Origin: CAJUPY01 sp051871275
GTDB taxonomy: Bacteria > Bacteroidota > Bacteroidia > Bacteroidales > Muribaculaceae
Direction of reading: 5' to 3'
Assembly: GCA_051871275.1 (NCBI GenBank)
Contig: JBJECR010000082.1
Span: 1-11,355 of the forward strand
DNA: 11,355 nt
In this document: in pieces, positions 1 through 7,069 of the stretch
Layout of the letters: every line of letters begins with the position of its first letter
How positions within the stretch are numbered: the first letter of the stretch is position 1
Translations under genes and position numbers: made by a program
The notes under the pieces: generated by a model
Told to the model about the DNA's origin: nothing
What the model saw: only the letters and a program-made list of their open reading frames with translations
The model's database searches: none

Positions 1-2
1 TT

Positions 3-371
3 CTCAATGACGACCTTAACGAAATGCTCCGACTCCTTCAAGAATATCTGCTCACTATTCCGCAGTGTGACAATACTAATTATGAAGGGCACTATCAGCA
101 GATGCTTTACGTAATCTTCTCGTTGTTAGGCAGATACGTAGATGTGGAGGTGCGTACGCCAAAAGGCAGGGTAGATATGGTGATGAACTCCGGCAAGGCA
201 CTTTATCTCTTCGAACTCAAACTGAATAAATCAGCGGAAGCGGCTATGAATCAGATAAATCTAAAGAATTATCCCTCCCGCTTTGCCCTCACAGGACTGC
301 CTATCATCAAAGTCGGTATCAACTTCAATTCCGAAACTCACACCATTGAAGACTGGGTGATTGAGGAATAA
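3..371 (+). CDS. AAA-ATPase-like / PD-(D/E)XK nuclease family protein, C-terminal fragment (5' end outside window)
   Basis: The reading frame is open to the left edge, so the first ATG at 24 is probably internal and the gene is cut by the window. The visible 122 residues match the C-terminal nuclease-like domain (DUF1703 type) of the large Bacteroidota family that joins an N-terminal AAA-ATPase-like domain to a PD-(D/E)XK fold. Seen directly: an Asp in the GRVDMVM strand followed by the FELKL strand (the E-x-K of the PD-(D/E)XK core), then a segment like QINLKNYPSRF and a closing IIKVGINF...IEDWVIEE strand set typical of this family. Full members are about 500 residues, so most of the protein lies outside. 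The biological role of the family is not established; nuclease activity is inferred from the fold. The gene is convergent with rlmB, 64 bp away, with no convincing terminator between them. Confidence 0.85.
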   Translation, partial: LNDDLNEMLRLLQEYLLTIPQCDNTNYEGHYQQMLYVIFSLLGRYVDVEVRTPKGRVDMVMNSGKALYLFELKLNKSAEAAMNQINLKNYPSRFALTGLPIIKVGINFNSETHTIEDWVIEE

Positions 372-435
372 ACTCAGGAAAAATATCAGCGATTCAATTT
401 AGGAATCCAATGAGTTTAAGAGCTTGTTTCAAAGT

Positions 436-1176
436 TTAGAGGGCGTTTCTTTGTCTTACCACTTCATAAATCATGATTGCGGCTGCTACGGAAACGTTGA
501 GGGAACTGATGTGTCCGTATTCCGGGATTGCCACAAGGGTGTCGCACTGGCGGAGAACGTCGGGCGAAATGCCGGTGTCTTCTGCACCCATTACGAGTGC
601 AACAGGGCTTGTGAAGTCAGCTTTGGTGTAAAGCATAGACGTTTTTTCGTTTGCTGCAACTACCTGCAATCCGTTGTCTTTAAGGAATTTAACTGCAGAA
701 TAAATGTTTTTCTCACGGCATACCGGAATGTGGTGTAAAGCTCCGGCAGACGTTTTTATTGCATCGCCGTTTACGCTTACACTGCCTTGCTCCGGAATGA
801 CAATTGCATTCACTCCGGCACACTCGCAAGTGCGTGCTATGGCACCGAAGTTTCTGACGTCTGTGATGCCGTCCAGCACTACTATAAATGGCAGTTTTCC
901 CTGCTCGTAGAGGTCCGGAATCACGTTTTCAAGTTTGTGATATGTAACGGCAGACAAAATGGCTAATACACCCTGGTGATTTTTGCGTGTAATCTTGTTT
1001 ATTTTCTCTACGGGCACTCTGCGAGTAACTATCCCATATTCTCTTACGAGAGCGAAAAGTTCTGCTGCAAGGTCACCGGATAAGTCTTTCTTTATCAGTA
1101 TTTTGTCTATATCTTTGCCTGCTTGGATAGCTTCTATTACGGCTCTAATACCGAAGATGTATTCGTCTGGTTGCAT
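436..1176 (-). CDS. rlmB: 23S rRNA (guanosine-2'-O-)-methyltransferase RlmB, SpoU/TrmH family
   Basis: A 246-residue SPOUT methyltransferase, the usual RlmB length. Residues about 5-80 form the SpoU substrate-binding domain (YIFGIRAVIEAI; KNHQGVLAI near 65-73). The trefoil-knot catalytic domain follows with all three SpoU motifs: NFGAIAR (N109, R115), MGAEDTGIS (196-204) and IPEYGHISSLNVSVA (217-231). The family uses S-adenosylmethionine to methylate the ribose 2'-OH of a 23S rRNA guanosine (G2251 in E. coli) in the peptidyl-transferase P loop. In motif 3 the residue after IP is Glu219 where E. coli has Met; the SLNVS core is intact. It is the last gene of the dnaN-exonuclease-coaBC-DUF4835-recN-rlmB block, beginning 18 bp after recN. 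There is no Shine-Dalgarno; the upstream bases are A/T-rich. Assignment to RlmB rather than another TrmH paralogue rests on length, the N-terminal domain and synteny. Confidence 0.92.
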   Translation of the reverse strand: MQPDEYIFGIRAVIEAIQAGKDIDKILIKKDLSGDLAAELFALVREYGIVTRRVPVEKINKITRKNHQGVLAILSAVTYHKLENVIPDLYEQGKLPFIVVLDGITDVRNFGAIARTCECAGVNAIVIPEQGSVSVNGDAIKTSAGALHHIPVCREKNIYSAVKFLKDNGLQVVAANEKTSMLYTKADFTSPVALVMGAEDTGISPDVLRQCDTLVAIPEYGHISSLNVSVAAAIMIYEVVRQRNAL

Positions 1177-1194
1177 GTGTAATAAAGTGAAAAA

Positions 1195-2859
1195 TCAAAA
1201 TTTGTTGTTAAGGAGTGAAATGGCGTTGTTTCTTGCAGCTGTATCGATGCTTGAACCGCTTAGCATGAGTGCGATTTCGTCTATTCTTTGCTTCTCGTCA
1301 AGCCTTGTAATGCAGGTGTTTGTGGCTGTTTCAGAGTCTTGTTTATAGACTTTGTAGTGTGAATAGCCTTTTGCAGCCACTTGTGGCAAGTGAGTGATGG
1401 CGATAACCTGGATTGTGTTTGAAATCTGCTTCATAAGCAGTCCCATACGGTGTGCGATTTCACCTGAAACACCGGTATCGACTTCATCAAAGATTATTGA
1501 GGGCAGCTGCATCTTGTCTGCCACTATTGCTTTGATGGACAGCATGATGCGTGATATTTCACCACCGGAAGCGGAGTTGCGTATTGGCAATGGTGTTTGG
1601 TTTTTGTTAAAAGCAAAAAGAAATTCTATAGCATCAATTCCTGTTGCACTCAATTCCGTTTGCTCCACATTTATTTTTACGTTAAGGTTTTTCATACCCA
1701 ATGGAACAGCCTTTTCGCGGAGTTCCTCTGCAAAAATCTCCGCCCGGCGTTTGCGAGCTTCTGAAATACGTTCCGCCACTTTGAGTGCAGCGGTTTTAGC
1801 CTTTATTATCTTGTGTTGCAAGTCTTTAACGAGTGTGTCAGCATTGTCAACTTCCGAGAGTTTTCGGCGATATTCGTCTGCGATAGCCATAAGTTGCTCC
1901 ACGGATTCCACGGAATGTCGGCGGTAAAGGTCGTAAAGTTCTGCAAGGCGATTTTCAATATTTTCCAGGTTCTCAGGGTCGGCATTGAGATTGTTATCGT
2001 AGTTACGGTATGTTTCCGCAATGTCTTGAAGTTCTATTTTTGTTTCCTCCAGGCGGTTGCTGATGTTTTGTGAGTCATTAAAAACGTCATCTAACGCTCT
2101 TGCGGCTTGGATAGCCTCCTTGATTTGCGTGAGAATGGCAGTGGGAGAATCAGCGAGAATGGAAACAGCCTTGCCGAGGTTGAATTTGATGTCCGTCATG
2201 TTGGCAAGGATTTCGCGTTCACGCTCCAGTTCTTCCTGCATCTGCGGATAGAGGTGAGCATCGTCTATTTTTTGGAGCTGAAAACGCATAAACTCCTGAT
2301 TTGCGCGAGAAGCCTCAATTTGCTTTTTGAGTGCAACGTATTGCTTCATGCCTTTGCGATATTCACCATATAGTTTGGCGTATTCATCAAGGTCTGCCGC
2401 ATTTCCTGCCAGTGCGTCAATTATTTGCAGCTGATATTCGCTTGAAGCAAGGAGCAGGTTTTGATGTTGGGAATGAATGTCAACGAGTTGCAGTGCTATT
2501 TCTTTCAGCACGTCAAGAGTTACGGGTGTGTCATTGACAAAAGCACGAGAACGTCCTTGTGGAGTGATTTCGCGGCGCAGAGTGAGTGTTTCTCCGTTAT
2601 CGTCAAGTTCATTTTCAGAGAGAAGATTGCTGATAGCGGAATATTTTGCTACGTTAAATTCCGCTTCCACAATAGATTTTTTGTCTTCGTTACGGAGCAC
2701 TTTCGTGTCAGCCCTGCCTCCCAGAATGAGAGATAAAGCACCGAGAATGATGGATTTTCCGGCACCTGTTTCACCGGTAATCACGTTCAGCCCTTCCGTG
2801 AAAGAAATATCGATGTTGTCGATAAGAGCGTAATTTGAGATATGTAAGTTTTTTAGCAT
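1195..2859 (-). CDS. recN: DNA repair protein RecN
   Basis: A 554-residue SMC-like ATPase of normal RecN length. Walker A is GETGAGKS at 29-36, the ABC signature is SGGE at 431-434, Walker B is IIFDEVD at 455-461, and the H-loop is ITH ending at H490. The middle, roughly residues 150-370, is rich in Glu, Lys, Arg, Gln and Leu and should form the antiparallel coiled coil that separates the two half-ATPase domains. RecN acts on cytoplasmic DNA in RecA-dependent double-strand break repair, helping hold or bring together broken ends. The gene starts 6 bp after the DUF4835 stop and is followed by rlmB after 18 bp, so it is almost certainly read as part of the same transcript. No LexA-like box is visible upstream; regulation probably comes from operon promoters. 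Nothing is truncated or missing. Confidence 0.97.
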   Translation of the reverse strand: MLKNLHISNYALIDNIDISFTEGLNVITGETGAGKSIILGALSLILGGRADTKVLRNEDKKSIVEAEFNVAKYSAISNLLSENELDDNGETLTLRREITPQGRSRAFVNDTPVTLDVLKEIALQLVDIHSQHQNLLLASSEYQLQIIDALAGNAADLDEYAKLYGEYRKGMKQYVALKKQIEASRANQEFMRFQLQKIDDAHLYPQMQEELEREREILANMTDIKFNLGKAVSILADSPTAILTQIKEAIQAARALDDVFNDSQNISNRLEETKIELQDIAETYRNYDNNLNADPENLENIENRLAELYDLYRRHSVESVEQLMAIADEYRRKLSEVDNADTLVKDLQHKIIKAKTAALKVAERISEARKRRAEIFAEELREKAVPLGMKNLNVKINVEQTELSATGIDAIEFLFAFNKNQTPLPIRNSASGGEISRIMLSIKAIVADKMQLPSIIFDEVDTGVSGEIAHRMGLLMKQISNTIQVIAITHLPQVAAKGYSHYKVYKQDSETATNTCITRLDEKQRIDEIALMLSGSSIDTAARNNAISLLNNKF

Positions 2860-2865
2860 CGGCTC

Positions 2866-3780
2866 TTATTCGTTACGTCCGTCTTTAATCATATTTATTC
2901 GCGTCATCTCCGTTGGGTAAATAGGCGAGAGAATTTCGTAGGCTTTTTTTCTTTCGTCAGCTGTACCTTTTGTGTAGATGTTTACGAGTTCATCAAGTTT
3001 AGCGTCCTTGAAAATTGAAAGTGCCACCGACATGGAGTTTGCTTGATACACCTTTTGGATAATATCCAGAGTAGATGTTATTGCGGCACGTCCTTTGTCC
3101 GGTGATAGCACCATTTCGTCAAGTCCGGTGCGGTGATAGGTGTAGAGGAGGTCTCTTATGGCATTCGTGCTCGGGTCTGTGTATGAGGACAGCACCGCAC
3201 TGCGATTTTTAGTATCCTCAAAGGCTTTCCAACCTGTTTCGCCGGAAGATTGTGCCATTTGCACCACGTTTGCACAAAGGTCGAAATATTCCTGTCCGCC
3301 ACGTGGAGAGAAAGAATCAAAATCTATGGCAATAATCAGGTACGCATAAAAATTTAGGATTGCGGTGAGCTGACTTTCCATAGATGTGTGTGAAAACACG
3401 AGCGGCTCGTTTTCTTGATATGTAAATTCTATTTTGGTGTCTTTGAAATTGAGCAGTGTGGTGGTGTAAGTGCTGTTATACACCGGTCTTGATGACTGCA
3501 CTTGCAAGTCGCCCGTAAAGGTGTTTGTTTCCGCACTGTATTCCGCAATAGTGAAAAACATTCGGCACTCTATTCTCTCGTTTGTGGAAAACTGAGCATT
3601 TGTGAAATGATTTTCATTGAGGTATTCCGTGATAGCATTTTGCAGAGTTTCAAACACGCTCTTGTTTGTGGCTTGCACCTTGTCTGAATTTATCTCCACA
3701 TTGCAGTTAAGCTCCTGTGAGTAGGCGGCAAAGCAGCAGAGAGAAAATAATATGCTTGTCAGCAGGCTCTTAATTCTCAT
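2866..3780 (-). CDS. DUF4835 family secreted/periplasmic protein (PorD-like)
   Basis: A 304-residue protein with a clear signal peptide: basic start MRIK, a hydrophobic core, and likely cleavage after AAYS before Gln22, the Bacteroidota style. The Cys pair at 15-16 is not in a proper lipobox, so a lipoprotein is unlikely. The body contains the DUF4835 hallmark IAIDFDSFSPRGGQEYFD, then a SSGETGWKAFED...NRS block and a helical C-terminal half. From memory, this family is annotated PorD in some Bacteroidota because of a link to type IX secretion; I am not certain of that name, and the family also occurs in species thought to lack that system. Its start codon overlaps the coaBC stop as ATGA (4 nt), suggesting translational coupling, and recN begins 6 bp after its stop. 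The same position is kept across the phylum, which supports the call. The molecular function is unknown. Confidence 0.87.
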   Translation of the reverse strand: MRIKSLLTSILFSLCCFAAYSQELNCNVEINSDKVQATNKSVFETLQNAITEYLNENHFTNAQFSTNERIECRMFFTIAEYSAETNTFTGDLQVQSSRPVYNSTYTTTLLNFKDTKIEFTYQENEPLVFSHTSMESQLTAILNFYAYLIIAIDFDSFSPRGGQEYFDLCANVVQMAQSSGETGWKAFEDTKNRSAVLSSYTDPSTNAIRDLLYTYHRTGLDEMVLSPDKGRAAITSTLDIIQKVYQANSMSVALSIFKDAKLDELVNIYTKGTADERKKAYEILSPIYPTEMTRINMIKDGRNE

Positions 3781-4979
3781 TTTTTGAGGTCTATGATAGC
3801 GTTTACAATGTCTGCAGCCACTTCCGTTTTGGATTTGAGCGGAAAAGAAACGGGAGAGCTTTTTTGTGTGAAAACAGTAACCTTGTTTGTGTCTGTACCG
3901 AAGCCTGCACCTTTGTCGCGAAGAGAGTTTAGCACTATCATATCCAGGTTTTTGCGACTCATCTTTTCCAGTGCGTTTATTTCCTCGTTGTCTGTTTCCA
4001 GTGCGAAGCCAACGAGTATTTGTCCTTCTTTTTTTGTTTGTCCGAGGGTTGCGGCGATGTCAGGATTTTTCATGAGGCGTATTTGTGGAATCTCGCTTTT
4101 CTCGCGTTTAATTTTTTTGTCGGCAACTGTTTCCGGAGCATAGTCCGCCACAGCGGCACACATAATTCCGCAGTCTGCCGTTGGAAAAAATTCCGTGCAT
4201 TTTTCCAGCATTTCGCGTGCGGATTCAATGTGAATTACGTTTACGTTTTTGTGAACCTCCCGGATATCTACAGGACCGCTGACGAGCGTAACTTTAGCAC
4301 CGCGAGATGCAGCACAGTTTGCTATGGCATAGCCCATTTTGCCGGTGGAATAATTGCCAATGAAGCGGACGGGGTCTATTTTTTCGTGCGTAGGTCCGGC
4401 GGTAATAAGGAAATGTTTGCCTTCAAGGTCTTTTGGCGTGAAAAAGTCTGCAAGAACTTTCACCATATTTTCCGGCTCTTCCATTCTGCCTTTTCCTATA
4501 AGGTGGCTTGCAAGTTCTCCCTCGGCAGGTTCAATGATGATATTGCCGTAGCTTTTGAGCATCTCGATATTGCGAACAGTGGAAGGGTGACGCATCATGT
4601 CCAGATCCATAGACGGTGCCACGAAAACTTGCGATTTTGCAGAGAGATACGTTGTTACGAGCATATTGTCTGCAATTCCGTTTGCCATTTTTCCGATGGT
4701 GGAGGCTGTGGCAGGTGCTACAATCATTGCATCAGCCCAGAGTCCTAAATCCACGTGTGAATTCCACTGCCCGGTGTTTGCGGTGAAAAACTCCGTGATT
4801 ACGGGTTTGCCGGAGAGTGTGGATAATGTGAGCGGAGTGATAAATTCTCGTGCGGAGGGAGTCATAATCACTTGTACTTCCGCACCGGCTTTTACGAGCA
4901 AGCGTACAAGTGTGGCACACTTGTATGCTGCGATTCCGCCACAAATACCCAAAACAATATGTTTTCCTTTAAGCGACAT
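3777..4979 (-). CDS. coaBC: Bifunctional phosphopantothenoylcysteine decarboxylase / phosphopantothenate-cysteine ligase CoaBC
   Basis: A 400-residue fusion that performs two steps of coenzyme A synthesis in the cytoplasm: CoaB couples 4'-phosphopantothenate to cysteine with CTP, and the FMN-dependent CoaC half decarboxylates the product to phosphopantetheine. The CoaC half (about 1-185) shows the flavoprotein start GICGGIAAYK (11-20), catalytic His75 in NSHVDLG, and a PSMDLDMM segment at 122-129. The CoaB half (about 188-400) shows ITAGPTHEKIDPVRFIGNYSTGKMG (starting at 192), AAVADYAP (275-282) and the lysine-rich KKIKREK at 288-294. Two residues differ from the E. coli enzyme at equivalent numbers: Asn125 is Asp and Cys158 is Ser (ELASHLIGKGRMEEP). 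The first may be lineage-typical (MDLDM). The gene lies 56 bp after the exonuclease, with a hairpin in the gap, and overlaps the DUF4835 start by 4 nt. Confidence 0.96.
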   Translation of the reverse strand: MSLKGKHIVLGICGGIAAYKCATLVRLLVKAGAEVQVIMTPSAREFITPLTLSTLSGKPVITEFFTANTGQWNSHVDLGLWADAMIVAPATASTIGKMANGIADNMLVTTYLSAKSQVFVAPSMDLDMMRHPSTVRNIEMLKSYGNIIIEPAEGELASHLIGKGRMEEPENMVKVLADFFTPKDLEGKHFLITAGPTHEKIDPVRFIGNYSTGKMGYAIANCAASRGAKVTLVSGPVDIREVHKNVNVIHIESAREMLEKCTEFFPTADCGIMCAAVADYAPETVADKKIKREKSEIPQIRLMKNPDIAATLGQTKKEGQILVGFALETDNEEINALEKMSRKNLDMIVLNSLRDKGAGFGTDTNKVTVFTQKSSPVSFPLKSKTEVAADIVNAIIDLKK

Positions 4980-4998
4980 TTTCTTATATATTTGGTGA

Positions 4999-5030
4999 AA
5001 TGCCCGGTGACTTACGTCATACCGAGCATT
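4999..5030 (-). promoter_or_regulatory. Intercistronic stem-loop in the coaBC leader
   Basis: Read on the minus strand, AATGCTCGGT pairs with ACCGGGCATT over 10 bp with one G-T wobble. The 12-nt loop can fold further as GAC-GTAA-GTC, giving a GNRA-type tetraloop. On the plus strand the wobble becomes a C-A mismatch, which favours a minus-strand RNA. It sits between the exonuclease stop and the coaBC start, and no U-run follows it on the minus strand, so it is not a standard intrinsic terminator. It may be an mRNA processing or stability element, or an attenuator; the role is inferred only. Confidence 0.55.
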
Positions 5031-5035
5031 ATTTT

Positions 5036-5797
5036 TTATTTCAATTCCAATTTCAGTCTTGTGAAGTGCTTTTTAGTGTCTGCGGTGAAATCACCGTCTA
5101 TAATCCAGCCATAATAGCCGGGGTCTTTCTTGAACACTTCTTTAAGCAACATTCCCTTGTATTTGCCGAAGTTTACCACAGCTTCGCCTTTGTCGTTTTT
5201 GATAAGTCGTCCTGCGAGGTCTATATTATTGCCGTATGTGGTGTATTCTGCAAGTTTTTCCACATCGTTAGGCAAGTCGCCGTACTTGTCCAATTGTGCT
5301 TTTAGAACCTCATAAGTGGCTCTCGTATCAGCATTTGCAGAGTGAGCGTTTTCCAAGTCGCCATTACAGTAAAATTTGTATGCCGCCACGAGTGTACGTT
5401 GCTCTTTCTTATGGAAAATATTCTGCACGTCAATCATTTTGGCTCTGGTGAAGTCAAAATCCACTTCGGCACGAGCAAATTCTTCCGCAAGCATAGGGAT
5501 GTCAAAGCGGTTTGAATTATATCCGGCAAAGTCGCAACCCGTAAATTCTTGTGCAAGCTGTGCTGCAATTTCCTTGAAAGTGCGTTCGTTTGCCACATCG
5601 GCATCAGTAATGCCGTGCACTGCAGTGGATTCCGCAGGAATTGGCATTTCCGGGTTTACGCGTATTGTTTTTTCTTTAGTTTCGCCGTTTGGCATCACTT
5701 TTATGTAGCTGATTTCCACAATACGGTCGCGAACCACGTTTATTCCCGTAGTTTCAAGGTCAAAAAATACTATAGGTTTCTTCAGGTTCAGTTCCAT
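5036..5797 (-). CDS. DEDDh 3'-5' exonuclease (DNA polymerase III epsilon-like) with ExoX-like C-terminal domain
   Basis: A 253-residue exonuclease of the DnaQ superfamily. The DEDDh catalytic residues are all visible: D13 and E15 in FFDLETTG, D99 in GYNSNRFDIPML, and H152 with D157 in ENAHSANADTRATYEVL. After a linker, residues about 205-248 (VVNFGKYKGMLLKEVF...YYGWII.GDF) match the small C-terminal domain found in ExoX-like exonucleases. The family removes nucleotides from 3' ends using two metal ions, as a proofreading subunit or in repair; which applies here cannot be read from the sequence. Its ATG shares one base with the dnaN stop (TAATG), so it is probably translated by ribosomes finishing dnaN, and the pairing with the clamp gene suggests a job at the replication fork. 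I see no clear clamp-binding QxxL(F/L) motif. The symbol dnaQ is not given because the polymerase-bound epsilon may be encoded elsewhere. Confidence 0.9.
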   Translation of the reverse strand: MELNLKKPIVFFDLETTGINVVRDRIVEISYIKVMPNGETKEKTIRVNPEMPIPAESTAVHGITDADVANERTFKEIAAQLAQEFTGCDFAGYNSNRFDIPMLAEEFARAEVDFDFTRAKMIDVQNIFHKKEQRTLVAAYKFYCNGDLENAHSANADTRATYEVLKAQLDKYGDLPNDVEKLAEYTTYGNNIDLAGRLIKNDKGEAVVNFGKYKGMLLKEVFKKDPGYYGWIIDGDFTADTKKHFTRLKLELK

Positions 5798-6927
5798 TAG
5801 AATTCAGTTACGGACATTGGCATAAGGAGAATCACAAGGTCACATTTTTCAGGATTTTCCGATGGTGTGAATACTCCAGGGCGAGATGGGTCGGCAAGTT
5901 GAATAATAACGTTTTCCGTAGTGAGAGTGGAGAAGATTTCAATGAGGAATTGTGCAGAGAAACCAATCACCATTTCCGTGCCGGTGAAGTCGCAGCGGAG
6001 AGTTTCTTCGCCGAGTGTGCAGAAGCCTTTGTCTTGAGTTTTAATCACGAGTTGCTCCGGTGTGATGCGGAATTTCATAAGTTTGTGGCTCTGGTCTCCG
6101 AAGATTGCCATACGTTTTACGGAGTTGAGAAGTTGCTGACGGTCAACGGTTAAAGTGTATGGGTTAGAAACGGGAATCACCTTGTTGTAAGCCGGGAATT
6201 CGCCTTTGATAAAGCTGCTGCAGAGTTCGAATTCGCCGTTAGAGAAAGTCACATTCTGGTTTGTGAGAGTGATTTTGAGGTTATCGTCTTTGCCGAGAAT
6301 GCTTTTGAGAATATTTGCCGGCTTTACGGGGAGAATAAATGAGCCTTCAATACCCGGCTCAAAGTTTGTATTGATAAAGCGTACGAGTTTGTGAGTGTCG
6401 GAAGCCACAAATGTGATGTCGCTGTAGTGAATATCCCAGAGGATACCCATCATTTGTGGACGGACAGCTTCAGTGCCAACTGCAAAAATAGTGTTGTCAA
6501 TACCAGAAAGCACGATAGAACCGGCACATTCGAGTTGCAGGTTTTGTTCGTTTTCTTCGCTTGAAATTGTTTCCGGATATTCTTCGCCGCGGATACCCAC
6601 AAATTCGTAGTTACCACCGGTGTAAGTAATTTTTATTTCGTATGTTTCCGGGTTTATTTCAAAGTTTACACCCACGTCAGGCAGTTCTTTCATCAAATCC
6701 ACCATTCTGCGTGCATCTACGCAAAAACGCATATTAGAGTCTGAGTCTGCAACGTTAAGACTTATTTTAAGGGTGTTTTCAAGGTCGGAACCTGTCACTG
6801 TGAGTACTCCTTCGTTCAGTTCAAACAAGAAATTGTTTAAAACTGCCATTGCGTTTTTGGAATTGATAACCTTGGACACTGCGGAAACGGCAGCACTGAG
6901 GGTCTTGCTCTGTACACTAAATTTCAT
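5797..6927 (-). CDS. dnaN: DNA polymerase III subunit beta (sliding clamp)
   Basis: A 376-residue protein of normal beta-clamp length, with three similar domains of about 120 residues each. It starts MKFSVQSKTLSAAVSAVSKVI, typical for Bacteroidota clamps, and ends with LLMPMSVTEF, where the MPM peptide belongs to the hydrophobic pocket that binds polymerase and repair partners. Other recognisable parts are VTGSDLENTLKI (domain 1), the SDTHKLVRF turn of domain 2 and GEFPAYNKVIP. Two copies form a ring around DNA and hold the replicative polymerase and other proteins. It is the first gene of the housekeeping block: a phylum-type promoter lies at 7012-7042, followed by a leader of roughly 75-80 nt with a hairpin. 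The stop codon overlaps the exonuclease start. dnaA is not adjacent, as is common in this phylum. Confidence 0.97.
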   Translation of the reverse strand: MKFSVQSKTLSAAVSAVSKVINSKNAMAVLNNFLFELNEGVLTVTGSDLENTLKISLNVADSDSNMRFCVDARRMVDLMKELPDVGVNFEINPETYEIKITYTGGNYEFVGIRGEEYPETISSEENEQNLQLECAGSIVLSGIDNTIFAVGTEAVRPQMMGILWDIHYSDITFVASDTHKLVRFINTNFEPGIEGSFILPVKPANILKSILGKDDNLKITLTNQNVTFSNGEFELCSSFIKGEFPAYNKVIPVSNPYTLTVDRQQLLNSVKRMAIFGDQSHKLMKFRITPEQLVIKTQDKGFCTLGEETLRCDFTGTEMVIGFSAQFLIEIFSTLTTENVIIQLADPSRPGVFTPSENPEKCDLVILLMPMSVTEF

Positions 6928-6975
6928 TTTGTTTTATATCTTATTTTGTTAATATTCAGTAAGTTAGAGTAATTC

Positions 6976-6999
6976 CTTAAAAGCGGATTCGCTTTTAGG
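6976..6999 (-). promoter_or_regulatory. Inverted repeat / hairpin in the dnaN 5' leader
   Basis: TAAAAGCG (6978-6985) and CGCTTTTA (6990-6997) form a perfect 8-bp stem around a 4-nt loop. One C-G pair beyond a wobble (plus strand) or mismatch (minus strand) extends it. In the predicted dnaN transcript the stem begins only a few bases after the expected transcription start. No U-run follows on either strand, so it is not a simple terminator. Possible roles are 5'-end stabilisation or a dyad bound by a protein. Confidence 0.5.
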
Positions 7000-7011
7000 C
7001 ATACTACGATA

Positions 7012-7042
7012 CAAAGTTAATTTATTTTTCCCGTTTTTCCAA
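7012..7042 (-). promoter_or_regulatory. Promoter for dnaN (Bacteroidota -33/-7 type)
   Basis: On the minus strand the -7 element is TAACTTTG (7019 to 7012), a full match to TAnnTTTG. Nineteen bases upstream is TTGG (7042 to 7039), a near match to the TTTG -33 element. Transcription should begin near 7005, giving dnaN a leader of roughly 75-80 nt. This is the only strong promoter signal I found for the dnaN-to-rlmB block. Confidence 0.7.
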
Positions 7043-7069
7043 TATTTTTCTTTTGAAAATTGCATTTTG

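Noticed and set aside
391..407. Small hairpin GATTC...GAATC between the first gene and rlmB
   Set aside because: Only 5 bp with a 7-nt loop and no T-run on either strand; expected by chance.
4020..4748. A 242-codon plus-strand open frame opposite coaBC
   Set aside because: It is antisense to a fully conserved coaBC with all domain motifs, has Cys/Phe/His-rich shadow composition and no promoter or family resemblance.
4999..5038. Intrinsic terminator on the plus strand (hairpin followed by a T-run)
   Set aside because: No plus-strand gene lies upstream, the plus-strand stem has a C-A mismatch, and the T-run is just the A-rich stretch after the exonuclease stop on the other strand.
7043..7068. 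A/T-rich hairpin (TTTTTC...GAAAA) after the pseudouridine synthase as terminator
   Set aside because: The stem has almost only A-T pairs, with a bulge and no GC base; too weak to call.
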